A stretch of DNA of 64,000 nucleotides, taken from contig JAQBPB010000021.1 of the NCBI GenBank assembly GCA_028287745.1, positions 62,001 through 126,000 on the forward strand. The letters are read 5' to 3'. The notes beneath the pieces are model-generated. The model ran no database searches. It saw only the letters and a list, made by a program, of their open reading frames with translations, and was not told the DNA's origin. Each line of letters opens with the position of its first letter. The stretch's first letter is position 1. The translations under genes and the position numbers were made by a program. Source of the DNA: Chloroflexota bacterium (GTDB lineage: Bacteria; Chloroflexota; Chloroflexia; Chloroheliales; Chloroheliaceae). Below, piece after piece: positions 9,341 to 18,893 of this stretch.

Positions 9341-9425
9341 GCAGGGTTAAATTCTGGAAAACTAGTACTTTTTGGGGAAAACTTGGCAAAACATCCTATC
9401 TAAAAAAGTTGGAAATTACCCCTAC

Positions 9426-10613
9426 ATGGAAATTTATTCAGTCACCGAAGCCCTTTATTATCTAAAAATAAAACTGGATTGCGACGAACATCTCAGCGAC
9501 CTGTGGATGCAAGGCGAGGTCTCCGGTTGCAGTCGGACCGCCAGCGGCCATTACTTTTTCAGCCTTAAAGATGGCACCGGCCAGATGTCGTGTGTCCTGT
9601 TCAAACCGGCGGCTATGCGCCAGGCCCACCTGCCTCGCGATGGCTCTAATTATATTATGCACGGCCGGATGGATGTGTATGAGACTAATGGGCGGCTTCA
9701 ATTCTATGTCGACCAGATTCAGCCGGACGGGGTTGGCCGGTTGCACCTGGAGTTCGAGGCTCTCAAACAGCGCCTGGAAGCCGAAGGTCTCTTTGCTGTT
9801 GAAAGAAAGCGCCCGCTGCCGGTCCGTCCCAGAACTATCGGGATTGTTACTTCACCGACCGCTGCCGCTTTCCAGGATATTTTGAATGTGCTGGGGCGGC
9901 GCTACCCGCTGGCCCATCTGATTTTATCACCGACCCAGGTCCAGGGTGAGGCCGCGCCTCCGCAAATAGTCCGGGCTCTGGCCGCCCTGAACCAGCTTGC
10001 CGAGGTTGAAGTTATTATTGTGGCCCGGGGCGGTGGTTCCCTGGAAGACCTGTGGGCTTTTAACGATGAGCGGGTCGCCCGGGCGATTTTTGCCAGCCGC
10101 ATACCGGTCGTGACCGGGGTAGGCCACGAAGTAGACTATACCATCGTGGATTTTGTTTCCGATTTACGCGCGCCCACGCCCAGCGCCGCCGCCGAACTGG
10201 TTGCGCCGCACCTGGACGAGTTGCGCGATGAAGTACACAGCCTGGCTGACCGGGTCTATATTGCCCTGCAAAATAAGCTGGACGAAGAACGCAGCGGCCT
10301 GGAAAGTATTAACCGCCGCCTGATTTTGTCGTCACCGGCTGCCCGGATTGCGGCGATTCGCCGCCGCATGGAAGAGCTTAAAGAGCGCAATAGCATGCAC
10401 TTGAATCATTCGCTGGAATTGCGCCAGGCCCGGGTAAGTTCTCTGGCCAGTCGCTTGAAAGTGCTGAATCCGAACCAGATTCTCGAACGCGGTTATGCTA
10501 TTGTGAGCCGGGAAGCGGATGGGCGGGTAATTACGGATGCAGGCGAAATCATTGCCGGTGAGACGTTGCAGGTAAGAGTTAAAAATGGAACTTTCGGGGT
10601 GAAAACGGTTTAA
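9426..10613 (+). CDS. xseA: exodeoxyribonuclease VII large subunit
   Basis: Catalytic subunit of exonuclease VII, which degrades single-stranded DNA to short oligonucleotides. The 395-residue protein has the N-terminal OB fold (about 1-105), with the usual start EIYSVTEALYYLK and GEVSGC, and the conserved core with IGIVTSPTAAAFQDIL, ARGGGSLEDLWAFNDE and TGVGHEVDYTIVDFVSDLRAPTPSAAAEL. A coiled coil follows (about 265-355), then the C-terminal beta segment with ERGYAIV. I chose the ATG at 9426 by homology; an in-frame TTG at 9372 is possible and neither start has a strong ribosome site. No xseB-like small ORF follows, which is unusual. Confidence 0.95.
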   Translation: MEIYSVTEALYYLKIKLDCDEHLSDLWMQGEVSGCSRTASGHYFFSLKDGTGQMSCVLFKPAAMRQAHLPRDGSNYIMHGRMDVYETNGRLQFYVDQIQPDGVGRLHLEFEALKQRLEAEGLFAVERKRPLPVRPRTIGIVTSPTAAAFQDILNVLGRRYPLAHLILSPTQVQGEAAPPQIVRALAALNQLAEVEVIIVARGGGSLEDLWAFNDERVARAIFASRIPVVTGVGHEVDYTIVDFVSDLRAPTPSAAAELVAPHLDELRDEVHSLADRVYIALQNKLDEERSGLESINRRLILSSPAARIAAIRRRMEELKERNSMHLNHSLELRQARVSSLASRLKVLNPNQILERGYAIVSREADGRVITDAGEIIAGETLQVRVKNGTFGVKTV

Positions 10614-10649
10614 GGTTTAGTGGGAGATAGAAGATTACTCGTCCTACCG

Positions 10650-11843
10650 TTATTCTTTACTAAAGAGCGGTAGTGTTATATTAAAGCGCAGGCCGCCGCC
10701 GGATGGTAGGTCGGCCCAGATTTTGCCCTTATGAGCTTCGATAATCTCCTGGCTGATATAGAGGCCGAACCCTGAACCCTGAATACCGGAAGCTTTAGCC
10801 TCCGGTGTCCTGAACTGGCGCTCGAACAACTTCCCTAAATCACTTTCCTGCACGCCCATGCCGTAATCTCTGACCTGTAGGAAAAGTTCTTCACCGGGTA
10901 AGGCGCTCAGGCGTACTTCTACCGGTTTAGTAGAACCCTTCGAATACTTTATGGCATTGTCCAGCAAATTGCGCACTACCTGGCCCAGCCGCGTTTCATC
11001 CCCCTGTATATTCAGTTCGGTTGGCAGCTCCAATTCAAATTTGGCCGTATGAAAAGCGCTTTGAAGATCCTCGACCGCTTTTAAGGTTAGCTGCACCATG
11101 TTAGTCTCACCTATGTCCAGCTTAAACCCACCTGCGGCAAGCCGCCCGACATCCAGCAAAGTATCGGTCAAAGCGGAGGCGCGCCGGACATCCACCACCA
11201 GGCTATCCAGCATCGTTTTTAGTTCCTTACTTACGCCGTCCCGGCGGGCCCAGCGGGCAGCCAGGTGAGCCCGGAGTTGTAGGGCGGTCAGGGGCTGGCG
11301 CAAATCGTGGGCCGCGATAGCGATAATATCGTTAAGGGTATCAATTTCGGCTTCCCTGGCCTGTTTTTCATCCTCGGCTTCCAGCTCGAAGGCAATCAGT
11401 TGCGCGAGTAACTTGAAGGTAGCCAGGCTATTTTCACTGAGATTAGCCGGTTCGTGTTGAATATCAAGGGCGCAAAGTACGCCAAAATAGCGGCCATCGC
11501 GCCGTATAAGCGGTACGGCGATATAGTTCTCAATACCGTACGTATTTACAGTTATATTATTGGCATACTCAGGATGCTGGCTTGCCTGGTTGACGATTAG
11601 AGGCGCGACCGTGCCTCGCACAACGTTTCAGAAAGTGGTTCGTAACTCCAGGTTGTCGCCAGGTTTAAGCCCGAAATTAGCTTCGTCCAGGACTGCGCAA
11701 GCTGTCCACGAGTCTTCAGTTACCCGGGCCACCAGTGAAATACGCAGGCCGGTTGTATAACTTAAAACTTTTAGAATTTGCTGCACTGCGTCAGAGTGGC
11801 TTAAAAAGGCAATATCTTTTTCGATATAATCCAATTCATTCAT
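10650..11843 (-). CDS. GAF sensor histidine kinase with in-frame TGA at codon 72 (candidate selenoprotein or pseudogene)
   Basis: Read through one TGA (11628-11630), this is a single 397-residue cytoplasmic kinase. A GAF domain (about 18-155) is followed by HisKA with His179 in AAHDLRQPL and an ATPase domain with N-box Asn296 (LLDNAIKY), DYGMGV, a LFERQF box and GSGFGLY. The TGA falls between LRTTF and NVVRG. From memory, related GAF kinases have a conserved Cys in the TT(F/L/I)C motif here. Both halves are in the same frame with no indel, and the downstream half has no credible start of its own (GTG at 11621, no ribosome site). A GGUC-loop hairpin starts 10 bases after the TGA and selB lies 10 kb away. 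No response regulator is adjacent. Alternatives: a recent nonsense mutation, or a base-call error. Confidence 0.75.
11600..11617 (-). promoter_or_regulatory. SECIS-like hairpin after the in-frame TGA
   Basis: On the minus strand, ten bases after the TGA, GAGGCAC-GGTC-GCGCCTC can fold into a seven-pair stem with one A.C mismatch and a GGUC tetraloop closed by C-G. The Escherichia coli fdhF SECIS upper hairpin starts 11 bases after its UGA, and its loop presents GGUC to SelB. Weaker outer pairing, GUUG with CAAC, may extend the stem. Function is inferred from shape alone. Confidence 0.55.
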
Positions 11844-11987
11844 TTAGCTTAAAACTTCTATCTGATTTAGTAAATCAATGGGGGATAATCCTGAGTAAAC
11901 TTTACAACCAAACCCACTAGCCATACAATTTATACTGTCTATTTTAATCTGAATATTGAAAATAAACAACCTTTGTCGGCGCATTAA

Positions 11988-12013
11988 AAAGGGCAACCTT
12001 TCGGCTGCCCTTT
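11988..12013 (-). terminator. intrinsic terminator after clpC
   Basis: AAAGGGCA at 11988-11995 pairs with TGCCCTTT at 12006-12013, with two further inner pairs and a short loop. On the minus strand the stem ends in TTT followed by TTAATG. It lies 15 bases beyond the clpC stop. Confidence 0.85.
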
Positions 12014-12027
12014 CAGGTACGTTAAAC

Positions 12028-14553
12028 TTAAGCTTCGACCGGTTCGCCACCTTCAGGGTCAGGAGCCGGTAAAGCTCCCACCGGGCCAGCCGGTAAGGCC
12101 GCCAGGTCGCCATCCAGTGAAATGGGGATAAGCTTGAATTCATCGTTTTCGGCATCTACGATAACTTTGCTATGTGGCAGCAGAGTCTGGTTCAGAATGC
12201 CTTCGGCCAGGCGGTCCTCAAGCTCGTTCTGGATTACGCGGCGCAACGGACGCGCCCCATACTGCTTGTCGTAACCCTTCTTGGCAATGAGGTCCATCGC
12301 GGCTTCGGTAACTTCCAGTGTAATTTCTTGCTCCACCAGCTGGACCTGTACCCGTTTGAGCAGCAGGTTCACAATCTGGCGAATTTCAATAGAAGTTAAC
12401 TGGTGGAAGACGATAATATCGTCAATCCGGTTTAAGAATTCCGGCCGGAACATTCGTTTCAGCTCATCCCGGACTTTGTTCTGCATGGCCGTGTAATCGG
12501 TCGCGGCCTGCTTGGACTCATCCTGGTTGGTCTTGAAACCGGGACCCATGCTGTTTTTGCTGATAAATTCCGCGCCCACGTTCGAGGTCATAATAATGAT
12601 CGTGTTGCGGAAGTCTACCCGGCGACCCTTGGCATCACTGAGATACCCGTCTTCCAGGATTTGCAGCAGCATATTAAAGGTTTCCGGGTGCGCTTTCTCG
12701 ATTTCATCAAGCAGCACTACTGAATAGTTCTTGCGGCGGACCGCTTCGGTCAACTGGCCGCCTTCTTCGTAACCGATGTAGCCCGGAGGCGCTCCGACTA
12801 ACCGGCTGACGTTGTGGCGCTCCATGAACTCGCTCATATCAATTTTGATTAACGATTGCTCGCTACCAAACATGAACTCGGCCAGGGCTTTCGCCAGTTC
12901 GGTCTTACCGACACCGGTCGGACCCAGGAACATAAACGAACCAATCGGCCGTTTGGGGTCTTTAACCCCGGCCCGGCTGCGCTGGACCGCTTTGGCGATT
13001 TTATCAATCGCTTCTTCCTGTCCGATGATGCGTTTGTGCAGTTCTTCGCGCATCTTGAGCAAGCGTTCGCTTTCTTCGCCCGCGATGCGCATCAGCGGAA
13101 TGCCGGTCCACATCGAAACGATTTCAGCAATATCTTCCTCGGTTACGTAGGGCTTTTCGCCTTCCTGCTGGTTTTCCCACTTGGATTCCATTTCGGTAAT
13201 CCGTTCGCGAAGCCGGTCTTCCCGGTCGCGCAGGTCCGCCGCCAGTTCAAATTGCTGGGCGCTGATAGCCGCTTCTTTTTCCTTGCGGATGCTGTCGAGG
13301 CCGCGCAGCGCTTCTTTGAGAGTCGGCGGGCTGCTGCTGCGGTGCATGCGCACCCGGCTGGAAGCCTCGTCAATCAAGTCAATCGCTTTGTCAGGCAGGA
13401 AGCGGTCGGTCACATAACGCGCCGCCAGTTCCGCCGCCGCTTTAAGGGCCTCATCGGTAATAATCAAGCGGTGATGCTCTTCGTAGCGGCTCTTGATACC
13501 CCGCAGAATCTGGACGGTATCTTCAACGCTCGGTTCGTCCACCTGGACCGGCTGGAAACGGCGTTCCAGGGCGGCATCCCTCTCAATGTACTTGCGGTAC
13601 TCGTCAAGGGTGGTCGCGCCAATCGTCTGCAACTCGCCGCGTGACAGGGCCGGTTTCAGAATATTAGCCGCGTCTACCGCGCCCTCGGCCGCACCGGCAC
13701 CGACCAGGGTATGTAATTCGTCAATGAAGAGGATTGCGCCGGTGTTTTTAACTTCGGCGACAACCTTTTTCAGGCGTTCTTCAAACTCGCCGCGATACTT
13801 GGTACCGGCGACCAGGGCGCCAATGTCCAAAGCCAGCAAGCGTTTGTTGAGCAGGTTTTCCGGCACATCGCCGCTAATAATCCGCTGGGCCAGACCTTCT
13901 ACGATTGCGGTCTTACCTACGCCGGGTTCACCAATCAGGGCCGGGTTATTTTTGGTCCGGCGGGAAAGTATCTGAACGACCCGTTCGATTTCTTTCTTGC
14001 GGCCAATAACCGGGTCCAGGCGGTCCTGCCGGGCTTGCTCGGTCAGGTCCACGCCCATGGCATCTACAAAAGGTGTTGCGCTGGATTGTTTAGGCTGGCT
14101 GCTGTAGGTACTCTGGTTAAGGACCTGGATGACCTGCTGGCGTACCTTTTCCAGGCTGACTCCCAGGCTTTCCAGCACCCCGGCAGCGATACCTTCACCC
14201 TCGCGTACCAGGCCCAAAAGTAAATGCTCGGTACCGATATAATGGTGATTGAGGCGTCGTGCTTCATCGACTGCTAACTCGATAACTTTTTTAGCACGTG
14301 GCGTAAGGCCTATTTCGCCCATTACAGCGCGATCGCCACGTCCGATAATAAATTCAACGGCAGAGCGAACTTTATGTAGTTCTACCCCCAGGTTATTTAA
14401 CACGCGGGCCGCTACTCCGTCACCCTCGCGCACCAGACCGAGCAATAGGTGTTCGGTGCCAATATAATTATGGTTGAAGCGTTGGGCTTCTTCCTGGGCC
14501 AGCGTCAAAACTTTACGGGCCCGCTCGGTAAATTTTTCGAACCTATCTGACAT
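12028..14553 (-). CDS. clpC: ATP-dependent Clp protease ATPase subunit ClpC
   Basis: AAA+ unfoldase that feeds substrates to ClpP. The 841-residue protein has two Clp N repeats (about 4-70 and 80-145), a first AAA domain with Walker A GEPGVGKT at 208-215 and the Walker B-type FIDELH at 277-282, a UVR-type middle segment with [12 protein letters not shown] (about 435-447), and a second AAA domain with GPTGVGKT at 544-551 and a ClpB-type C-terminal domain. The Pro/Gly/Glu-rich C-terminus is family-typical. The arrangement, with the short UVR insert, distinguishes ClpC from ClpB. No mcsA, mcsB or ctsR is adjacent. It is a single-gene unit ending in a clear terminator, with a long upstream region. 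Confidence 0.97.
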   Translation of the reverse strand: MSDRFEKFTERARKVLTLAQEEAQRFNHNYIGTEHLLLGLVREGDGVAARVLNNLGVELHKVRSAVEFIIGRGDRAVMGEIGLTPRAKKVIELAVDEARRLNHHYIGTEHLLLGLVREGEGIAAGVLESLGVSLEKVRQQVIQVLNQSTYSSQPKQSSATPFVDAMGVDLTEQARQDRLDPVIGRKKEIERVVQILSRRTKNNPALIGEPGVGKTAIVEGLAQRIISGDVPENLLNKRLLALDIGALVAGTKYRGEFEERLKKVVAEVKNTGAILFIDELHTLVGAGAAEGAVDAANILKPALSRGELQTIGATTLDEYRKYIERDAALERRFQPVQVDEPSVEDTVQILRGIKSRYEEHHRLIITDEALKAAAELAARYVTDRFLPDKAIDLIDEASSRVRMHRSSSPPTLKEALRGLDSIRKEKEAAISAQQFELAADLRDREDRLRERITEMESKWENQQEGEKPYVTEEDIAEIVSMWTGIPLMRIAGEESERLLKMREELHKRIIGQEEAIDKIAKAVQRSRAGVKDPKRPIGSFMFLGPTGVGKTELAKALAEFMFGSEQSLIKIDMSEFMERHNVSRLVGAPPGYIGYEEGGQLTEAVRRKNYSVVLLDEIEKAHPETFNMLLQILEDGYLSDAKGRRVDFRNTIIIMTSNVGAEFISKNSMGPGFKTNQDESKQAATDYTAMQNKVRDELKRMFRPEFLNRIDDIIVFHQLTSIEIRQIVNLLLKRVQVQLVEQEITLEVTEAAMDLIAKKGYDKQYGARPLRRVIQNELEDRLAEGILNQTLLPHSKVIVDAENDEFKLIPISLDGDLAALPAGPVGALPAPDPEGGEPVEA

Positions 14554-15154
14554 AAAATTTCTCTCCCACTAGAGTTAACAGGCAAATGCCCTGCCTTCCG
14601 CCTTGCTAAAGCCTAGCACAAGCAAACGAACGTAGTCCAGTTATTGAGATTTGTCTTCAAAAAGTACTCAGCTTTTTGCGATTAAAAAGGCTTTCTATAT
14701 GTAGAACTTGGTTTTACTATGAGAGCTTCTTAATGGTTGTGTTTAATAATATGGGGTAAAAAGGGAAAATGTTGTTCGCCCTTTCCATTCCGGGAACAAG
14801 CCTCTTTCTTCAAGCCACACCGGTTAAAGTTATTTCTCAGGCTTATTTCAGGTATTGTACCACAACTGTAAACAAACTTCCGGCCTACTTTGTTAGTAAA
14901 GTGTTAGAAACAAGTTGCATTTCCAGCTGATAAATAGCTACGTACACCTTATGGTTTCTGCTGATTTACCGTTAGAAAATACTTGACGCTTTTGATTTTC
15001 CGCTTCGACTTATTGCCCGTACCCTCTCTTTTCTTGCAAGAAATGTTCCTTTACTTGCCCCTAAAGGATCACTATTGAGGCAGTTAAACGAATTGATTAT
15101 CCAGGCGGTTAACTATTTAAGCTTTTTACAGAGTTGATTAATTATAACCGGCTA
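14554..15154. other. long intergenic region between divergent clpC and regulator gene
   Basis: About 600 bases with no supported gene and lower GC than its surroundings. It must carry the clpC promoter. A TACAAT-like -10 can be read on the minus strand at about 14857-14862, without a convincing -35. I see no CIRCE element (TTAGCACTC-type inverted repeat), no CtsR-type direct repeat and no tRNA. Confidence 0.6.
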
Positions 15155-15195
15155 TTGACTCATGGGAATGACGTGCTATATTATTAGTACGTACT
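15155..15195 (+). promoter_or_regulatory. promoter and palindromic operator of the regulator-MFS operon
   Basis: TTGACT at 15155-15160, a 16-base spacer, and TATATT at 15177-15182 form a good sigma-70 promoter. The perfect palindrome AGTACGTACT at 15186-15195 lies at about the transcription start, a typical place for a repressor site. The adjacent gene encodes a winged-helix regulator, so autoregulation is plausible. Confidence 0.65.
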
Positions 15196-15219
15196 GGGAA
15201 ACTAAGCCGTCACATAACC

Positions 15220-15885
15220 TTGCTTTTGATAAAGAAATTAAAGAGAAAGACGTTGGCCGACTTAACACCCGAAACCGAAACGCTACCTATTTTGCCGGAC
15301 AATGTGCCGGTAACAATGCCCGACCTGCCCGTGCGCCTGACCATAAATAGCCTGGAGCAGTTCAAAGCTATGAGCGACCCGGTAAGGATGCGAATTTTGC
15401 GCATCATCCGGCACCAACCGGCTACGGCCAAGCAACTTGCCGAACGGCTGGGCGCTACCCCCGGCGCGATTGGATATCACCTGCACGTGCTGGAAGCGGC
15501 CGGGCTGGCCCAGGTAGTGGCGCTGCGCGTTACACGGGGCATTATTGCCAGGTACTACACCCGTACGGCCCGGATTTTCATGTACGATATGCCCCAGGAG
15601 TTAACGGAAGCGGGGCTGCTCAGCCTTAAATTTCTGACCGATGCTCGCGATGAGTTAGCCGACGCTTTCCTGGATTACAAAGAAGATGCCGATATTTTCA
15701 GTGGTTTTCCGCACGCCCGGATTTCCAGGGAAAAGGCCGAAGCTTTCGCCGCCCAGCTTAAAGACCTGATTGAAAACTTCTTGCAAGAGCCGGATGACCC
15801 AGAGGGCGAGGTTTACGGCATTTCTATCGCCCTGTTCAAAGCGCCTGCCTGGCAAGGGCTAATCAAAGATAAAGATACAAAATAA
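15220..15885 (+). CDS. ArsR-like winged-helix transcriptional regulator
   Basis: DNA-binding protein of up to 221 residues. The N-terminal half contains a helix-turn-helix of the HTH_20/ArsR kind: LEQFKAMSDPVRMRILRII, ATAKQLAERLGATPGAIGYHLHVLEAAGLAQVV, and a wing GIIARYYTRTA. The C-terminal half is helical and acidic with no metal-binding cysteines, so the signal is unknown. The start is uncertain: TTG at 15220 or TTG at 15253, the latter with GAGAAAG upstream. An ATG at 15316 would trim the disordered leader. It precedes the MFS exporter by 69 bases on the same strand, suggesting that it controls that transporter. Confidence 0.85.
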   Translation: MLLIKKLKRKTLADLTPETETLPILPDNVPVTMPDLPVRLTINSLEQFKAMSDPVRMRILRIIRHQPATAKQLAERLGATPGAIGYHLHVLEAAGLAQVVALRVTRGIIARYYTRTARIFMYDMPQELTEAGLLSLKFLTDARDELADAFLDYKEDADIFSGFPHARISREKAEAFAAQLKDLIENFLQEPDDPEGEVYGISIALFKAPAWQGLIKDKDTK

Positions 15886-15954
15886 AGACTTTGACTGAGT
15901 AATTTAATTCAGCAAGCCTTCCTCAAGGATATTTTTTAAGATGGAGGTTTATTT

Positions 15955-17250
15955 ATGCATGCAAAATTTACCGGGCTGTGGCGGCATCCCGACTTCTTAA
16001 AGCTGTGGTCGGGCGAAACAATTTCTCTTTTTGGGTCGCAGGTAACTCTACTGGGTTTGCCGCTTACCGCCGTATTGCTCCTCAAAGCTACTCCGGCCGA
16101 AATGGGCCTGCTGGCCGCTGTCGAGTTTTTACCTTTTCTGGTCTTAAGTTTATTCGCCGGGGTATGGGTGGACCGGTTGTACCGCCGCCCTATCCTGATT
16201 CTGGCCAACATCGGGCGCGGCTTGCTGCTAGGCTTGGTCCCGCTGGCTTACTTTTTCAACGCGCTGAGTATCGAACTTCTCTATGGGGTGGCGCTGTTGA
16301 CCGGGGTATTGACGGTCTTTTTTGACGTGGCTTACCAGTCTTATCTGCCTGCGCTGGTGGAGCGCGACCATCTGGTTGAGGGCAACGGCAAGCTGGAAAT
16401 CAGCAGCTCGGTGGCCCAGATTACCGGGCCGGGTGTGGCCGGGGCGCTGGTGCAGTTAGTGACTGCTCCGGTGGCTATCCTCCTGGATGCCGTTTCTTTT
16501 CTGGTGTCGGCCTTTTTAATCAGCCTGATCAAAAAGCCTGAAGTAAAGGAAATACACCCAACCACCCACAAAAGCAATATCTGGCAAGAGATTGGCGAGG
16601 GCTTGCAAGTCGTCTTTGGCAATCCCATACTGCGTTCTATCGCTGCCTGTACCGGGACTACAAACCTGTTCAGCAACATGCTTTTTGTAGTTTTCACCCT
16701 GTTTATGGTAAATGAACTGCACCTGGAGCCCATTTTTATCGGTATAATTTTCGCGGTCGGGAGTGTGGGTTCTTTACTGGGCGCGTTTTTGGCAGGCTGG
16801 CTGGTCCGGCGGATTGGCCTGGGCATGACCATTGTGGGGTCGGCGTGCTTTGGTTTTATACATTTCCTGCTACCTTTAGCCAGCGGTACCTGGCAAATGT
16901 CGGTCCCGCTGTTAATCGGGTGTATGTTTATTACGAACCTGACCAGGACGGTCTACAATATCAACCAGGTCAGCCTGCGGCAGGCTATAACGCCCGACCG
17001 TTTGCAGGGCCGGATGAATGCCAGCATGCGTTTTGTGGTCTGGGGCACTATACCGGTCGGTTCGCTGGTGGGTGGTTTCCTGGGTGAAGTAGTGGGGTTG
17101 CGCACTACCCTGTGGATTGGGGCGACCGGTATCAGCCTGGCCTTTTTATGGGTCTTCTTTTCGCCGGTCCGCCGCCTGCGCGAACAGCCCGGACCCGCCC
17201 AGGCAGACGCCAGTAAGGCCGAGTCTGACCTGCTTGCTTCCAATAGCTAA
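15955..17250 (+). CDS. MFS transporter of the EntS-like (MFS_3) exporter group
   Basis: Inner-membrane secondary transporter of 431 residues with about twelve membrane helices in two halves. It shows the first-loop pattern GLWRHPDFLKLWSGETISLFGSQV and the cytoplasmic motif GVWVDRLYRRP between helices 2 and 3, as in drug and siderophore exporters. The substrate is not visible. TGGAGG precedes the ATG. It forms an operon with the upstream winged-helix regulator, which suggests substrate-induced efflux. A strong bidirectional terminator follows. Confidence 0.88.
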   Translation: MHAKFTGLWRHPDFLKLWSGETISLFGSQVTLLGLPLTAVLLLKATPAEMGLLAAVEFLPFLVLSLFAGVWVDRLYRRPILILANIGRGLLLGLVPLAYFFNALSIELLYGVALLTGVLTVFFDVAYQSYLPALVERDHLVEGNGKLEISSSVAQITGPGVAGALVQLVTAPVAILLDAVSFLVSAFLISLIKKPEVKEIHPTTHKSNIWQEIGEGLQVVFGNPILRSIAACTGTTNLFSNMLFVVFTLFMVNELHLEPIFIGIIFAVGSVGSLLGAFLAGWLVRRIGLGMTIVGSACFGFIHFLLPLASGTWQMSVPLLIGCMFITNLTRTVYNINQVSLRQAITPDRLQGRMNASMRFVVWGTIPVGSLVGGFLGEVVGLRTTLWIGATGISLAFLWVFFSPVRRLREQPGPAQADASKAESDLLASNS

Positions 17251-17295
17251 CCCGTGATTCTTTTCCAACCGGGATTAATTTCTTATAAAACAAAA

Positions 17296-17330
17296 AACAG
17301 GGCCAGTTTTTAATGGCCCTGTTCTTTTAT
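17296..17330. terminator. bidirectional terminator between the MFS and S1-protein genes
   Basis: A 10-bp perfect stem, AACAGGGCCA at 17296-17305 with its complement at 17314-17323. It is flanked by a T-rich tract on the plus side and an A-run (T-run on minus) on the other. It can end both convergent transcripts. Confidence 0.88.
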
Positions 17331-17345
17331 TCTAAAGCAAGCGGT

Positions 17346-18632
17346 TTAGGCGGTAGCGCCGACCGGCTCTCTTTCGGTTTCAGCTTCCGCTTCGACAGTG
17401 CCATCGTAATCAGGCGCGGCCTTGCGGATAGACAGGCCCATCCGGCGGCGCTGCGGGTCGAGGCTAAGCAGGCGGACGTTCACTACGTCGCCTTCCTTGA
17501 CCACGCTGCTGGGGTGCTGGACCCGTTCTTCCGAAAGCTCGGAAACGTGGATCAGACCTTCGATACCGTCAGCGATGCGGGCAAAAGCTCCAAAGTTCGC
17601 CACCTGGGTAATTGTCGCCTGCAGGACCTGACCTGGCTCGTAGGAAGCGGCAATCTGGCTCCAGGGTTCGGCCTGGGTGCGTTTGATAGAGAGCGCAACC
17701 TTCTTGCGGTTCTCATCTACGCTCAGGACGTACACCTTGATTTGATCGCGCGCTTTGACCAGTTCGCTCGGGTGATTAACCCGGCTCCAGGACATTTCGC
17801 TCAGGTGGACCAATCCGTCCAGCCCGCCAATGTCAACAAAGGCGCCAAAGTCGCAAATGGTCGTAACCACGCCATCACGGATCTGACCGGCTTCCAGTTC
17901 AACAATGAGGCGCTCTTTCTGAGCATCCCGTTTTTCCTGGGTAGCCTGGCGTTCCGACAGGATCAGCCGGTTGCGGCCGCGATCAATCTCAATGATCTTA
18001 AGCGGCATTTTGGTGTTGACCAACCGGGCCAATTCCGCCTGTTTGGCGGCTTCCGGGCCGTTGCCAAGGCCGCTGACCTGGGAACTCGGTACGAAACCGC
18101 GCACCCCTTCCAGCTCAACCAGCAACCCGCCTTTGTTAAAGCCGACCACGTCACCCTGGACAATTTCGTTAGCTTCCGAAAGGATCTGCAGCTTGCGCCA
18201 GATTTTCTCCAGCCGGGCTTTATCAATCGAAAGAACGGTGTACCCTTCCTGGTTCTGCGGTTGAATGACAAAGACCAGCAGGTTATCGCCGATTTTCAGG
18301 CCGGCTACTTCTTCAGCACTGAGTGTCTGGAACTCGCGGTTGGGTACAATCCCTTCGCTTTTTGCCCCGATGTCGACCAGTATTTCGCCGCTGTCTTTGA
18401 ACATAAGGGTCCCTTCCAGGACCTGTCCGTATTCAAAGGTGCGTGGGCGGCTGGCCGGGTCGTTCAGCAATTGTTCCATTAAAGAAACCGGTCCATTCTC
18501 GTCCAACTCTACAGTTAGAGTGGGAAGAGCGGCACCGGTTACTTCAACTTCTGCTTCTTGTTTTTCTTGCTCCGGGTTGGTGGAAACAGCCGTTTCCGGG
18601 GTGGCAGTTACTACTTCTTCGATACTATTCAT
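17346..18632 (-). CDS. rpsA: S1 RNA-binding domain protein, ribosomal protein S1-like
   Basis: RNA-binding protein of 428 residues related to ribosomal protein S1, which helps mRNA bind the 30S subunit. Four S1 domains are visible, at about 68-138, 155-225, 245-315 and 330-402. The third has [29 protein letters not shown] and the fourth [29 protein letters not shown]. An acidic disordered N-terminus precedes them. Four domains is the number in Gram-positive and Chloroflexota versions, against six in Escherichia coli. AGAGGT lies about 13 bases before the ATG. The symbol is given by family; a true ribosomal role is inferred. Confidence 0.88.
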   Translation of the reverse strand: MNSIEEVVTATPETAVSTNPEQEKQEAEVEVTGAALPTLTVELDENGPVSLMEQLLNDPASRPRTFEYGQVLEGTLMFKDSGEILVDIGAKSEGIVPNREFQTLSAEEVAGLKIGDNLLVFVIQPQNQEGYTVLSIDKARLEKIWRKLQILSEANEIVQGDVVGFNKGGLLVELEGVRGFVPSSQVSGLGNGPEAAKQAELARLVNTKMPLKIIEIDRGRNRLILSERQATQEKRDAQKERLIVELEAGQIRDGVVTTICDFGAFVDIGGLDGLVHLSEMSWSRVNHPSELVKARDQIKVYVLSVDENRKKVALSIKRTQAEPWSQIAASYEPGQVLQATITQVANFGAFARIADGIEGLIHVSELSEERVQHPSSVVKEGDVVNVRLLSLDPQRRRMGLSIRKAAPDYDGTVEAEAETEREPVGATA

Positions 18633-18893
18633 GCGTTAAAAATTACCTCTTATCAATTGAGACGAACTGAACCTGGACGGTGGGCTTGTTTGAGATTTGC
18701 CCGCTCCGGTCGCTGCGTTTTGAAAATGGGGGATATTATCCAGCCATACCTACAATCAAGCTTGCCCGGGTTCCCGTTATATAACGGTTAGCGCAGCAAG
18801 CTCTGGGGAAAACTCAAAACGCCCAGATTATTCAATCTCGGGAGGTTATTATACAGGTTTATTTGAATTTTGGCAAGAAATTGATTATGTAAA

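Noticed and set aside
10650..11621. Separate short kinase starting at GTG 11621
   Set aside because: It would begin inside the GAF domain without a ribosome site, and the upstream 71 codons continue the same domain in the same frame.
12856..13644. 262-codon plus-strand ORF opposite clpC
   Set aside because: It is the shadow of a highly conserved gene, with no ribosome site or recognisable product.
14554..15154. CIRCE or CtsR operator upstream of clpC
   Set aside because: No TTAGCACTC-type inverted repeat or CtsR heptad direct repeat was found.
17313..18482. 389-codon plus-strand ORF opposite the S1-domain gene
   Set aside because: The minus strand encodes four clear S1 domains and the terminator at 17296-17330 lies just before this ORF; the composition is that of an antisense shadow.
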